A stretch of 60,196 nucleotides of DNA from Clostridia bacterium (GCA_017461475.1 JAFTXX010000037.1:1-60196); one strand, 5' to 3'. Counted from the first letter of the stretch, positions 52,262 through 60,196 are shown. The notes: generated from the sequence alone by a model not told the origin. A program made the numbers and translations.

Positions 52262-52669
52262 ATGAATAACAACATTTTCACCCTCGCAGATCAGCTTAAG
52301 GAACTGAAAGACCGCAAAAAGGAACTTGATACCGAAGCAAAGGCCGTAAGTTCCGAAATCGACCGCATTGAGCTTGAGCTCTCCGATGCTATGGCTGAAG
52401 CCGAATGCGAACGCTTCTCTCGCAACGGCAGCACCTTCTATCTCAACTCTCGTCTCTTTGCATCCCCCGCATCCGGTCGCAAGGACGATATGATCCTTGC
52501 ACTCAAGGAACACGGCTTCGGAGATATCGTTACCGAGACCGTCAATGCGAACACCCTCGCTTCCTTTATCAAGGAGCAGATGGCTGTAAATGCCGATGAG
52601 GTTCCTGCGTGGCTTGCCGATGTCGTAAGTACTTACGAAAAGGTGTCGGTAGGCATCCGCAAAGCCTGA
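52262..52669 (+). CDS. Coiled-coil phage protein
   Basis: 135 residues. LADQLKELKDRKKELDTEAKAVSSEIDRIELELSDAMAEAECE is a clear coiled coil of ~45 residues. A C-terminal region (GRKDDMILALKEHGFGDIVTETVNANTLASFIKEQM) follows. GGAG lies before the ATG, which is 12 bp after the SNF2 stop. This pattern is common between the helicase and SSB-like genes in such modules; function is not known. Confidence 0.75.
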   Translation: MNNNIFTLADQLKELKDRKKELDTEAKAVSSEIDRIELELSDAMAEAECERFSRNGSTFYLNSRLFASPASGRKDDMILALKEHGFGDIVTETVNANTLASFIKEQMAVNADEVPAWLADVVSTYEKVSVGIRKA

Positions 52670-52682
52670 CATAGAACATTGC

Positions 52683-52724
52683 ACACCGATACATTGCAAC
52701 ATAATACACCGAAACATCGCTACA
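52683..52724 (+). repeat. Imperfect tandem repeat in the intergenic region
   Basis: ACACCGATACATTGCAACA (52683-52701) and ACACCGAAACATCGCTACA (52706-52724) agree at 15 of 19 bases with a period of 23 bp. They lie in the 99 bp between the coiled-coil and four-Cys genes. Could be iterons or a regulator site; the ribosome site of the next gene is separate. Confidence 0.4.
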
Positions 52725-52768
52725 CAGACGTTTATCTATATATTTTTAATCTTTAAGGAGAAATCAAA

Positions 52769-53533
52769 ATGAAAAATGAAATTATGACAAACGAAACCAA
52801 CACCCTCGCAACCGCAGGCTTTGCTACCGAAAGCGATATGGCATGGCTCAGTAACGCTATGGCAGAAGACTGTGCGGGCATCGACCTTCAGCTCGACCGC
52901 ATCAAGATTCCCGCAGGCGGTTCCACCGCATTCGAGTTCCCTTCCGCAGACGGCAACGACACTCAGCCGGTAAAGGAAATCACCGGTGTCATCCTCTACA
53001 ATCACCCCGCAAACGCATACTACCGTGATAAGTACAACGGCGGCTCCAATCCTCCCGATTGCAGTTCCTTCACCGGCATCAACGGCACGGGCAATCCCGG
53101 CGGCAGTTGTGCTACCTGTCCGTATAACAAGTTCGGCAGTGGTGAGGGCAAGTCCAAGGCTTGTAAGAATCGCCGTATGCTCTACATCCTCATTGAGGGT
53201 CAGCTCTTCCCCGTTATCCTCAATCTTCCCGTAGGTTCTTCCGCAGCTTACAAGAGCTACGTAAAGCACATCCTCACCCAGAGACAGTCGCTCAGCAGTG
53301 TCGTTACCACCATCAGCCTCAAGAAGGCTATGTCCGACAGCAACATTGCTTTCTCCCAGGCTGTGTTCAAGATGGAACGCCCCCTCTCTGCTGAGGAACG
53401 TGCATCCCTTGCACCCATGATCGAGCAGATGAAGACCTATGCCGCAAATCTCTCCTCCGCCGACCTTGTAAACGAAGAGGAAGTTCCCTTTGTTGACACC
53501 GCAACCGGCGAAGTAATCGAACCCCTTAAGTAA
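52769..53533 (+). CDS. Four-cysteine phage replication-module protein
   Basis: 254 residues. Cys98, Cys114, Cys117 and Cys132 are arranged C-x15-C-x2-C-x14-C (CSSFTGINGTG, CATCPYNKF, ACKNRRMLYIL), which suits a zinc or FeS site. A downstream beta-rich part has FPVILNLPVGSSAAYKSYV. It stands where an SSB or recombination-type protein is expected, just before the DNA polymerase, and shows no OB or RecT signature. An ssDNA-binding role is inference. AAGGAG lies before ATG 52769. Confidence 0.7.
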   Translation: MKNEIMTNETNTLATAGFATESDMAWLSNAMAEDCAGIDLQLDRIKIPAGGSTAFEFPSADGNDTQPVKEITGVILYNHPANAYYRDKYNGGSNPPDCSSFTGINGTGNPGGSCATCPYNKFGSGEGKSKACKNRRMLYILIEGQLFPVILNLPVGSSAAYKSYVKHILTQRQSLSSVVTTISLKKAMSDSNIAFSQAVFKMERPLSAEERASLAPMIEQMKTYAANLSSADLVNEEEVPFVDTATGEVIEPLK

Positions 53534-53594
53534 CATTTCACGAGATGTCGGGGAGGACAACCTCCCCGTGCATCCGTCCTACGGAGGCAACGCT

Positions 53595-55523
53595 ATGAAT
53601 GAAAACTATAAATGTATAACTACCGTCAAAGGCATCCGAGATTACATCGGCGATGCCACCGTTGTAGCCTTTGACTACGAAACCGCACCGGATGAGGCAT
53701 ACCGCACCGAAGACAAAGCCGCACTTGATGCTCACAAAGCACATATCGTAGGTTGCTCCTTCTCCGTAGAGGAAGGCACGGGTATTTATGTACCTGTGGC
53801 ACATAAGTGCGGTAAGAATATCAAGTTCTCGGATTTCTTGAATTTTCTCAGAGCATTTCTTACAAGCACTAAGATAATCAAAGTCGCACACAACCTGGCA
53901 TTTGAGTCGCAGGTCTCATACGCTCTCGGCATTGTAATCATGCCCCCTGTTTATGACACTATGGCAGCATCACAGATGACCTTAAAAAGCTCCTTTGAAT
54001 TTCGCAAGCTCGCCGACAGCGGTCTTAAGAAACTCGCAAGCACGCTCCTCGATGAACCCCTCCCTACCTTCTCCGACGTTACAGAAGGAAAGCACTTCGA
54101 TGAGCTCTGCTCCGAAGATACGGAAACCGTGCGTTACGGTGCCGCCGACTCGGACTTTTCTCTTCGTTTCTATCACCTCTTTAACGGATGGTTTGACCGC
54201 TTTATGCCGAAGCACCGCTATATCGTAGAGAACATCGAATCGCCGACAGCCGTGTATCTCGGCATCATGAAGTATCACGGTGCGCCTGTGGATTATCCGC
54301 TTATGCTTGAGCGTAAAGCCGAAGCCGAGAAAGAAATCGCCCGTCTTAAAAATGAGATTGCCTTTCTTATCGGCGACATCGACATCGGCGAAAACTGCAG
54401 CACAAAGGCCTTCAAGGACTATCTCTTCCGTGACCTCGGACTTCCCGTCTTGAAGACTACCGCTTCCGACAAAGAAGCCGCAGACGATATGACCATGACA
54501 CTCCTGAAAGAATGGTGCGAGGTAAACAAGCCCGACCTTGCTCCGCTTTTCTCTCTCGTTCAGGAATACCGCAAATGGGGCAAGATCAAGTCCACATATA
54601 TCGACGGATACATTAAGTACATTAACTCTGCTACCGGAAACATTCACCCCGACTTTTTTGCACTGTCCACCGATACCGGGCGAATGAACTGCCGTAACCC
54701 CAATGCACAGAACATGCCCCGAAAGACCAACGACCCCATCGGTGTGCGTAACTTTATCAAAGCGCCGAAAGACCATCTCATCCTGTCCCTTGATTTTTCG
54801 CAGATTGAACTCCGTGTCGGTGCCTTCTACTGCCGTGATGAAATCATGATGGACACCTACAGACGCGGCGGAGATATTCATGCCGCAACTACATCCGTTA
54901 TCTTCGGTGTCTCCTATGAGGAAGCACAGAACAAGCATTCCGAAAACTACAAGGAACAAAGAACCCTTGCAAAGAACGTAAACTTCGGTACCTTCTACGG
55001 TCTCTTTCCTCGCGGTCTGCAGAGGACCTTGAAGTTCAAGGCAGGCATCGAAAAGACCGAAGCGGAATGCTCCGCTATCATTCAGAACATCAAAGCCGGA
55101 TATAAAGGACTTACATCCTGGCAGGAGGAAACAAAGGCTGAAGCCGCAAGAAAGTGGTATTCCGAAACTATGCTCGGCCGTCGCAGATACCTTGCCGGTA
55201 TCCGCAGCGACAATTGGGGAGTTCGCTCCTTTGCCGAACGCTGTGCTTTGAACACACCCATACAAGGAACCGCAGCGGATATTCTGAAGCTCGCCGTTGT
55301 CCGTATCCTTATGGGTCTGCCCGAAAGACCGTGGCTGAAACCCATTTTACAAATTCACGATGAGCTCACCTTCATCATTCCGAAGGACAAGCTCACCGAA
55401 GCCGTACTGTTCATCAAAAACTGTATGGAAGCAAAACCTTTTCCCGAATTTGACTTACCCCTTGTGGCAGAAGCCTCCGCAGGCGAGACCTTTGGCACTA
55501 TGGAAGAATTGGAGGACTTTTAA
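53595..55523 (+). CDS. Phage-type family A DNA polymerase with 3'-5' exonuclease
   Basis: 642 residues. Exonuclease: Exo I FDYET (Asp27, Glu29), Exo II HNLAFE, Exo III YGAADSDFSLRFY. Polymerase: motif A DFSQIELR (Asp400), motif B RTLAKNVNFGTFYG (Arg456, Lys460, Tyr468), motif C QIHDE (His588-Asp589-Glu590). No 5'-3' exonuclease domain. It resembles T7-like and Firmicutes phage PolA replicases. Start 53595 has GGAGG 7 nt upstream. Confidence 0.96.
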   Translation: MNENYKCITTVKGIRDYIGDATVVAFDYETAPDEAYRTEDKAALDAHKAHIVGCSFSVEEGTGIYVPVAHKCGKNIKFSDFLNFLRAFLTSTKIIKVAHNLAFESQVSYALGIVIMPPVYDTMAASQMTLKSSFEFRKLADSGLKKLASTLLDEPLPTFSDVTEGKHFDELCSEDTETVRYGAADSDFSLRFYHLFNGWFDRFMPKHRYIVENIESPTAVYLGIMKYHGAPVDYPLMLERKAEAEKEIARLKNEIAFLIGDIDIGENCSTKAFKDYLFRDLGLPVLKTTASDKEAADDMTMTLLKEWCEVNKPDLAPLFSLVQEYRKWGKIKSTYIDGYIKYINSATGNIHPDFFALSTDTGRMNCRNPNAQNMPRKTNDPIGVRNFIKAPKDHLILSLDFSQIELRVGAFYCRDEIMMDTYRRGGDIHAATTSVIFGVSYEEAQNKHSENYKEQRTLAKNVNFGTFYGLFPRGLQRTLKFKAGIEKTEAECSAIIQNIKAGYKGLTSWQEETKAEAARKWYSETMLGRRRYLAGIRSDNWGVRSFAERCALNTPIQGTAADILKLAVVRILMGLPERPWLKPILQIHDELTFIIPKDKLTEAVLFIKNCMEAKPFPEFDLPLVAEASAGETFGTMEELEDF

Positions 55524-55963
55524 TGTACAAGAACATCGAAGGGTACGCCGACCCAACCGCAGGTGCGGCTCTCGGCAAAGTAATGAGAATATACAAGCAG
55601 AACCGCCGCAAGATCCGCAAACACCGGGACGAACTCAAGAACCGTAAAAAGATATACATCGTTTCCCCCTATGCGGGCGACATCGAAAACAACGTCAAGG
55701 CAGCTATCGGCTACTGTCGCTTTGCTATAAGCAAAAAGATGCTCCCCATTGCATCTCACCTGCTCTATCCGCAGATCATGGATGACAAGAACCCCGCTGA
55801 AAGAGAAATCGGCACGATGTACGGTCTTGCACTGCTTGCCGTTTGCGATGAGGTCTGGTGCTTTGGTAAAACTTTGTCTCCCGGCATGAAGCAGGAGATA
55901 TCCGAAGCGAAGATTCTCGGCAAGCCTATCAAGTACTTTAACGAGGAGGCACAGCAATTATGA
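55523..55963 (+). CDS. DUF4406-like nucleoside-deoxyribosyltransferase-fold protein
   Basis: 146 residues. KKIYIVSPYAGDIENNVKAAIGYCRFAISKKMLPIASHLLYPQIMDD and MYGLALLAVCDEVWCFG match DUF4406, related to nucleoside 2-deoxyribosyltransferase folds. In phages it may process a nucleotide pool or signal. The start overlaps the polymerase stop (TAATG), and the end overlaps the primase start (ATGA), so the three are translated together. Confidence 0.84.
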   Translation: MYKNIEGYADPTAGAALGKVMRIYKQNRRKIRKHRDELKNRKKIYIVSPYAGDIENNVKAAIGYCRFAISKKMLPIASHLLYPQIMDDKNPAEREIGTMYGLALLAVCDEVWCFGKTLSPGMKQEISEAKILGKPIKYFNEEAQQL

Positions 55964-58440
55964 TCACTGCACATGAGATACTTCTCGCCCTCTTCAACCC
56001 CGATGAAAAAGCCTGCATCCGTGTATTTGATGACCGTAAGACAGGCACTTTTTCCGGGGCAAAGATTGAGATTGAAGTGGGCAAATACCTCACCATAGAA
56101 AAAGCACTCAAAGAACACAATGAGCAGAATCGCGGTATCTTCTATGTTGTCAATTATGGAGGACACGAAGATAAAAGCATTTCCCGTATCAACGCACACT
56201 TTGTAGAGATGGATGACCTTACATTTGAGGAACAGCAGGCGGCTATTGATGCTTTTCCTCTACCGCCGTCTATCGTTATGAAAACTCGCAAATCTCTGCA
56301 TGTATATTGGCTCGTTACAAAAGCCGATGTATCGCTTTTTCGCCCTATACAGAAGAAACTTGTTGCTCAGTTCAAGGGAGACCCCATGTGTATAAACGAG
56401 TCAAGGGTGCTCCGTTTGCCAGGCTTTTATCATTGCAAAAAAGAGCCTGTAATGGTCGAGTGCATTTCATTTCATCCCGAATACAAATACACACAGGAAC
56501 AGTTGATGGATGTTCTTCCCGAAATAGAAGAATGCAAGGTGGAAAAGAAATCCGGCAATGACAAAGGACTTGAAGTGGTTCTTCACGAGTGCGATTTTAT
56601 CAAGCATTGCCGCGACAATGCCGCATCGCTCTCGGAGCATGATTGGTATGCTATGATATCCAACCTGGCGAACTTCGAAGGCGGTGTCAATCTTATACAT
56701 CAACTCTCTGCTCCTTACGCTGATTACTCGGAAAAAGCAACGCAGAAAAAGATAAACCACTACTTCAAGAGCGACACCGGACCTATGACCTGTGCAACCA
56801 TAGCCGAAAAAGGCTTTGTATGCCCTCGTATGACAAGCGGCGAATGCACCTGCAAAGCCCCCGCCGCTCTCTGCTACGAACCTTTAAGCATTCACAGTCT
56901 TACATCCATTATTTCCGACCTCAAGGTTACCGGGGATACGATGACCGATGTACAAGCTGTAAAAGAATTCATATCGGATTACCTGTACAACCAAGACATT
57001 GTTACCGCAGATGCGGTTATAAGCATCGAACTCAAAAAGAAATACAAGTTTAACAACACCCTTATTCGTACTCTTACGCAATTCTACAAAGAAACAAGTA
57101 GGAACTATGCCTCAAAAGTGGATGTCAAGGCAAAGAAGAAAGCCATTGAACTTCCCGCTTGGTACACCGTAGGACAAAGCGGACTGAAATTTCTCCCCGG
57201 TGTACTTGGAGAACACATGGCTCAAACAATACCCGCATTCAACGCTACGCATCAGTTCTTCTTTTACAACAACGGAGTTTATACGGAAATTGATGAAGAA
57301 GTGGCTGAACACATGGTACAGGAAAAAATGCTGACTGTAGAAATGCGTATGGCACAAATTGTCGATGCTACGCAGCAGTGGAAACTTCGTGTGAGAAAGG
57401 ATATCCGCGAACTCAACCCTAACCCGTACATTATCAACGAAAAGAACGGATTATACAACGTATTGACAGATACTTTTTCCGAACATTCTCCCGATTACCT
57501 GTCTACGCTTCAACTTAATACCAACTATGACCCGAACGCCGACTGCCCTCGTTTCAAACAGTTTCTTGCCGAAGCTATGGGCGGTGATATGGATCAGGTT
57601 AAGTTATTGCAGGAGATTCTCGGCTACTTTCTTGTGCCTATAACCAAAGCACAGAAATGCATCCTTTTCGTTGGTGTCGGTGCAGCCGGTAAGAGTGTGC
57701 TTCTTCGAGTTTTAAACGAAGTACTCCTCGGTCGCAAAAACGTGTCAAATGTATCCTGGCAAGCATTGAATGAAAGATTTAAAACCGCCGAACTGTTCAA
57801 CAAACTCGCCAACATTTTCAGCGACCTTCCTACAAAAAAGATTGATGATAACGGCATTTTCAAATGCCTTGTTGGAGAAGACATAATGACCGTAGAACGC
57901 AAGCATCAGCAGCCCTTTGCATTTCAGAACCTGGCACGACTTATCTTCTCTTGTAACAACATACCTAAAAACTACGGCGACCGTTCCGATGGTTTTTATC
58001 GCCGTCTTGTAATCATCCGTTTCAATCATTCCGTTCCTCCCGAAAAAAGAGACCCCAATCTGTTAGAGAAGTTCTACCTTGAAGCAGATGGTATCTTTAT
58101 GTTCGCACTTGAGGGTCTCAAGCGACTTCTCAAGAACAACTTCATTTTCTCCGAAACCGAAGTTAATCGTGCAGAGCTTGAAAAATACCGTGAGGAATCC
58201 GACTCCGTTCTCTCGTTCCTTAAAGAATGTTGTGAGGTTGATAAAACAAAGGTCTGCGGTTCTACAGAACTCTTTAACGCCTATAAGAGCTATTGTGAAG
58301 AGTGTGGACTGCTCCCTTGTTCGCAGAAAACATTCGTACAGCAGGTCATTTCCAATGTTCCCTCGGTTGAACGCGGTGTAGACAAACTTGGTGCAAGACG
58401 CATTCTCATTGGAATCCATCTTGGCGAAATGCTGGGATAA
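55960..58440 (+). CDS. P4-type primase-helicase (AEP primase + SF3 helicase)
   Basis: 826 residues. The N-terminal archaeo-eukaryotic primase-like part has FVEMDD (81-86), SLHVYW (112-117) and LRLPGFYH. A middle linker has a Cys cluster (CATIAEKGFVCPRMTSGECTC). The SF3 helicase has Walker A GVGAAGKS (about 571-578), then LANIFSDLPTK, IFSCNNIPKNY (motif C) and FYRRLVIIRF, with the D5N/P4 C-terminal winged helix. It unwinds and primes at the phage origin. An AT-rich region lies right after it. Confidence 0.93.
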   Translation: MITAHEILLALFNPDEKACIRVFDDRKTGTFSGAKIEIEVGKYLTIEKALKEHNEQNRGIFYVVNYGGHEDKSISRINAHFVEMDDLTFEEQQAAIDAFPLPPSIVMKTRKSLHVYWLVTKADVSLFRPIQKKLVAQFKGDPMCINESRVLRLPGFYHCKKEPVMVECISFHPEYKYTQEQLMDVLPEIEECKVEKKSGNDKGLEVVLHECDFIKHCRDNAASLSEHDWYAMISNLANFEGGVNLIHQLSAPYADYSEKATQKKINHYFKSDTGPMTCATIAEKGFVCPRMTSGECTCKAPAALCYEPLSIHSLTSIISDLKVTGDTMTDVQAVKEFISDYLYNQDIVTADAVISIELKKKYKFNNTLIRTLTQFYKETSRNYASKVDVKAKKKAIELPAWYTVGQSGLKFLPGVLGEHMAQTIPAFNATHQFFFYNNGVYTEIDEEVAEHMVQEKMLTVEMRMAQIVDATQQWKLRVRKDIRELNPNPYIINEKNGLYNVLTDTFSEHSPDYLSTLQLNTNYDPNADCPRFKQFLAEAMGGDMDQVKLLQEILGYFLVPITKAQKCILFVGVGAAGKSVLLRVLNEVLLGRKNVSNVSWQALNERFKTAELFNKLANIFSDLPTKKIDDNGIFKCLVGEDIMTVERKHQQPFAFQNLARLIFSCNNIPKNYGDRSDGFYRRLVIIRFNHSVPPEKRDPNLLEKFYLEADGIFMFALEGLKRLLKNNFIFSETEVNRAELEKYREESDSVLSFLKECCEVDKTKVCGSTELFNAYKSYCEECGLLPCSQKTFVQQVISNVPSVERGVDKLGARRILIGIHLGEMLG

Positions 58441-58465
58441 CCATTCATACACATTGACGGTTTTG

Positions 58466-58562
58466 ACACGAAAATTCCTATTGCAATCTATTTTAAATAT
58501 TAAAAAATTCACGATAGTGAAAAAAATAAAATATAAAAAATAAATAAATAGGGATTTCGTGT
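58466..58562. other. Candidate replication origin: AT-rich segment between inverted repeats
   Basis: ACACGAAAATTCCTA (58466-58480) and TAGGGATTTCGTGT (58549-58562) form an imperfect inverted repeat around 68 bp of nearly pure A/T. A small palindrome (TTCAC/GTGAA, 58508-58521) lies inside. It is immediately downstream of the primase-helicase gene, the usual place for P4-like origins and iterons. Binding proteins are unknown. Confidence 0.4.
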
Positions 58563-58604
58563 AAAATCCGTTCTGAATCGCAAAAACAGGAGATTTTTTG
58601 ACAC

Positions 58605-58886
58605 ATGAAAGAAAACGACATCGTGAAAAGCATCCTGAAATATCTGAAAACAGTACCTTCGTGTTTTGCTTGGAAAGAACACGGCGGTATGTACGGCACT
58701 GCCGGTATTCCGGATATTATCGCCTGTATTGACGGTCTGTTTTACGCATTCGAGGTAAAAACACCCGTTGGTAAAACTACCGCTTTACAGGATGCCACTA
58801 TTCGCAAAATTCAAGCCAGCGGCGGACGAGCCTTTGTAGTCCGCTCCGTGGATGAAGTAAAGACAATATTGGAGGTACATACATGA
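58605..58886 (+). CDS. VRR-NUC domain endonuclease
   Basis: 93 residues: a stand-alone VRR-NUC nuclease. GTAGIPDIIACIDG (Asp37), FYAFEVKTPVGKT (Glu50, Lys52) and Gln62 in TALQDATIRKI give the PD-(D/E)xK core with the Q. Such proteins accompany SNF2 helicases and primases in phages of Firmicutes and may act as Holliday-junction or flap nucleases. AGGAG lies about 13 nt upstream. Confidence 0.92.
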   Translation: MKENDIVKSILKYLKTVPSCFAWKEHGGMYGTAGIPDIIACIDGLFYAFEVKTPVGKTTALQDATIRKIQASGGRAFVVRSVDEVKTILEVHT

Positions 58887-59095
58887 GACCATATGAACTG
58901 CTTGCGGCAGCGATTATAAGACAAGCCGCACTTGATTATCGCAAGATCCTCAAAAAATGCCAAGACAACCCCAGAAATACAGATTACCAAATTGCACGTT
59001 CAAAACTCGAACGATTTTTCCGCTCCTCGCATTTCGCCTTTCTTTCGGATCTTAACGGCGAAGTGCTTATGTGTAACATTCAAAAAACTATATGA
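58883..59095 (+). CDS. Small phage protein of unknown function
   Basis: 70 residues, mostly helical: MRPYELLAAAIIRQAALDYRKILKKCQDNPRNTDYQIARSKLERFFRSSHFAFLSDLNGEVLM. Start overlaps the VRR-NUC stop as ATGA. This position between VRR-NUC and the DUF1492 gene commonly holds a small helical protein of this sort. Not recognised beyond that. Confidence 0.72.
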   Translation: MRPYELLAAAIIRQAALDYRKILKKCQDNPRNTDYQIARSKLERFFRSSHFAFLSDLNGEVLMCNIQKTI

Positions 59096-59109
59096 AAGGT
59101 GATATAACT

Positions 59110-59526
59110 ATGACAGTAAAAGAATATCTCTCCCGTGCATGCCGACTTGATGCACACATCAATGCGAAACTCGATCAGCTTATGTCCTTGCGTGAACTTG
59201 CAAACAAAGCAACCTCCACTCTTTCCGCAGTACCTCCGAGCGGTACGAGGAATGTACATAAGATGGAAAATGTTATAATCGATATTGTGTCGCTCGAAAA
59301 CGAAATCAATGCGGACATTGATGCGCTCGTGGATATCAAGCGTAAAATAGGCGAAATTATTAAGACAGTTGAAAACCCGAAATATCAGTTATTGCTTGAA
59401 CTCCGCTATCTGTGCTTTAAGAAGTGGGAGGAAATCGCCGTTATTATGGACTATAGCGTCGACAACATTTATAAGATGCACAGAAAAGCACTTGAGGAAG
59501 TTAAAATTCCCGAAAGTCTACAGTAG
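59110..59526 (+). CDS. DUF1492/ArpU-like late regulator
   Basis: 138 residues. TMTVKEYLSRACRLDAHINAKLDQLMSLRELANKAT is the DUF1492 N-terminus, and the C-terminal YQLLLELRYLCFKKWEEIAVIMDYSVDNIYKMHRKALEEV is a sigma-70 region-4-like helix-turn-helix. Phage late transcription activators of this kind lie just upstream of packaging genes. Start 59110 has AAGGTG 9 nt upstream; an ATG at 59092 overlaps the previous stop but lacks a site. Confidence 0.86.
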   Translation: MTVKEYLSRACRLDAHINAKLDQLMSLRELANKATSTLSAVPPSGTRNVHKMENVIIDIVSLENEINADIDALVDIKRKIGEIIKTVENPKYQLLLELRYLCFKKWEEIAVIMDYSVDNIYKMHRKALEEVKIPESLQ

Positions 59527-59598
59527 ATTACAGTTAAATCCACTACTTTCCGGTAAGGTTTTCTGTTATACTTATAATGGAATAACAGAATAAAAAAG

Positions 59599-59630
59599 AG
59601 CCACTGTTGGGGTCTTCCCCAATGGTGGCT
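59599..59630 (+). terminator. Intrinsic terminator before the HNH gene
   Basis: AGCCACTGTTGGGG and CCCCAATGGTGGCT form a stem of about 14 pairs (two wobbles) around TCTT, followed by TTTGC. It ends the replication operon; a TTATAATGG-like -10 sequence lies just upstream (59572-59580). Confidence 0.82.
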
Positions 59631-59661
59631 TTTGCTATACCCAAAGAAAGGAGGAAGAACT

Positions 59662-60021
59662 GTGCCGAAGAAACCCAAGCGACCGTGTTCCCACCCCGGT
59701 TGTCCCCGCCTTACAGATGGGCGGTACTGTGAAGAGCATGGCAAAGCCGAAGCCAAACGCTACGAGAAGTACGACAGAGACCCTGCTGTACGCCGTAGAT
59801 ATGGTCGAGCCTGGAAGCGCATCCGTGATAAGCATATTGCGGTTAACCCACTTTGTGAGGAGTGCAAGCGAAAAGGTAGGTTAACTGCAGCGGAAGAAGT
59901 ACACCATATTATCCCTTTATCTCGTGGCGGTACTCACGCAAGCGATAACTTGATGTCGCTGTGCAAATCTTGTCACTCCGAGATTACTGCTCGTGACGGC
60001 GACCGTTGGCACACCCGGTAG
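59662..60021 (+). CDS. Phage HNH endonuclease (packaging-associated)
   Basis: 119 residues. Zinc-binding CxxC pairs (NPLCEECKRKG; SLCKSCH) frame the HNH core EEVHHIIPLSRGGTHASDNLMSLCKSCH. The basic N-terminus has a second Cys pair (RPCSHPGCPRL). HNH proteins next to the small terminase help cut DNA at cos during packaging. GTG 59662 follows GGAGG; an ATG 30 nt upstream has no site and lies in the terminator tail. Confidence 0.9.
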   Translation: MPKKPKRPCSHPGCPRLTDGRYCEEHGKAEAKRYEKYDRDPAVRRRYGRAWKRIRDKHIAVNPLCEECKRKGRLTAAEEVHHIIPLSRGGTHASDNLMSLCKSCHSEITARDGDRWHTR

Positions 60022-60120
60022 GGGTGGTCAAATCTCTACGACCTACAAGCCGGGCAACGGGCGTGGGCTATCACGCACAAATTCGCATAAGTTTTCAGGG
60101 GAATAGCCTGAAAAGTTTAA
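60022..60120. other. Candidate cos region between HNH and terminase genes
   Basis: No gene. It contains a dyad GCGTG-6 nt-CACGC (60061-60076) and GGGTGGTCAAATCTCTAC just after the HNH stop. Similar GC-rich spacers sit between HNH and small terminase genes in cos-type phages, where the packaging site lies. The next ribosome site (AGGAGG) belongs to the terminase gene. Confidence 0.45.
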
Positions 60121-60135
60121 GGAGGTGTGAAAAAC

Positions 60136-60196
60136 ATGGGTCAAAGAGGACCTAAACCCGGTTCCGGTGGCAGACCGAAAAAGCCAATTGCTGACA
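60136..60196 (+). CDS. Small terminase subunit, P27 family, 5' end only
   Basis: 20 codons before the window ends: MGQRGPKPGSGGRPKKPIAD. This Gly/Pro/Lys-rich start is typical of phage P27-type small terminases. AGGAGGTG lies 8 nt upstream. The protein would bind cos DNA and recruit the large subunit, expected next. Confidence 0.85.
   Translation, partial: MGQRGPKPGSGGRPKKPIAD

Larger units (their letters stand above)
45018..60196. mobile_element. Prophage or phage-derived element (partial, right end beyond the window)
   Basis: Directly after ssrA the gene content changes to phage type: LexA-like repressor, XRE regulator, SOS polymerase, SNF2 helicase, phage-type family A polymerase, P4-type primase-helicase, VRR-NUC, DUF1492, HNH and small terminase. 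Order and spacing are those of temperate phages of gut Clostridia. The likely attachment site is the tmRNA 3' end (45000-45017). No integrase, portal, capsid or tail gene is seen up to 60196, so the integrase would be at the other end or absent. Boundaries are inferred. Confidence 0.75.

Noticed and set aside
52736-53560. 274-codon minus-strand open frame
   Set aside because: Antisense to the four-Cys protein gene; no ribosome site and low-complexity composition.
53982-55265. 427-codon minus-strand open frame
   Set aside because: Antisense shadow of the DNA polymerase with all its motifs on the plus strand.

Overview
The window looks like one contig from an uncultured, spore-forming, low-GC Gram-positive bacterium of the Clostridia. 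The evidence is an alpha/beta-type small acid-soluble spore protein, both dipicolinate synthase subunits, a SpoVD-like PBP with PASTA domains, a Firmicutes-style division/cell-wall cluster and a tmRNA with tag ANENVALAA. A genus cannot be named from the sequence alone.

Layout. (1) 1-416: a histidine-kinase fragment (+) runs directly into the first ~140 nt of a 16S rRNA gene (-). This is most simply an assembly joint at the contig end. The rRNA leader and a strong promoter follow. (2) 781-17377 (-): a 16-gene surface-polysaccharide operon read from a promoter at 17433-17461. It holds a PglE/PglC/PglD-like module that makes and attaches the first sugar, five glycosyltransferases, an EpsG-type polymerase, a flippase, a pyruvyl transferase with an FeS/FrhB-type partner, a UDP-glucuronate epimerase, UDP-glucose dehydrogenase and a nucleotidyltransferase-fold protein. 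(3) 17499-19296 (-): spore genes (SASP, dpaB, dpaA). (4) 19394-32488 (-): the mra/dcw cluster mraZ-rsmH-ftsL-spoVD-murE-murF-mraY-ftsW-murG-ftsQ, then ftsZ with its own promoter. murD, murC and murB are absent and murF is strongly divergent. (5) 32584-35528 (-): two single-gene units for secreted, membrane-anchored proteins. (6) 35565-43130 (-): HPr-uvrC-rsmD-coaD, then rimM-trmD-O-antigen-ligase-like-two DUF4330 genes. (7) 43204-45053 (+): smpB, an esterase and ssrA (tmRNA).

From just behind the tmRNA to the end (about 45.1-60.2 kb) lies accessory DNA, read as a prophage or phage-derived element probably integrated at the ssrA 3' end. It begins with a phased T-tract repeat array, three small leftward genes and a structured RNA with its own promoter and terminator. 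A rightward SOS cassette follows (LexA-like repressor, Y-family polymerase, YolD, zinc-ribbon proteins), then an XRE regulator with a candidate operator. The replication module has a sigma-like protein, SNF2 helicase, coiled-coil protein, four-Cys protein, family A DNA polymerase, DUF4406 protein, AEP/SF3 primase-helicase, AT-rich candidate origin and VRR-NUC nuclease. The packaging start has a DUF1492 regulator, HNH nuclease, candidate cos region and the first codons of a small terminase. No integrase or structural gene is inside the window.

The most interesting unexplained signal is the structured RNA at 45742-45898: stems P1, P2 and P3, a possible pseudoknot and an alternative antiterminator pairing, starting exactly at the predicted transcription start and ending in an intrinsic terminator before a Cys-rich small protein. 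Next are the five phased repeats beside the presumed att site, the degenerate MurF and the divergent 16S 5' end.
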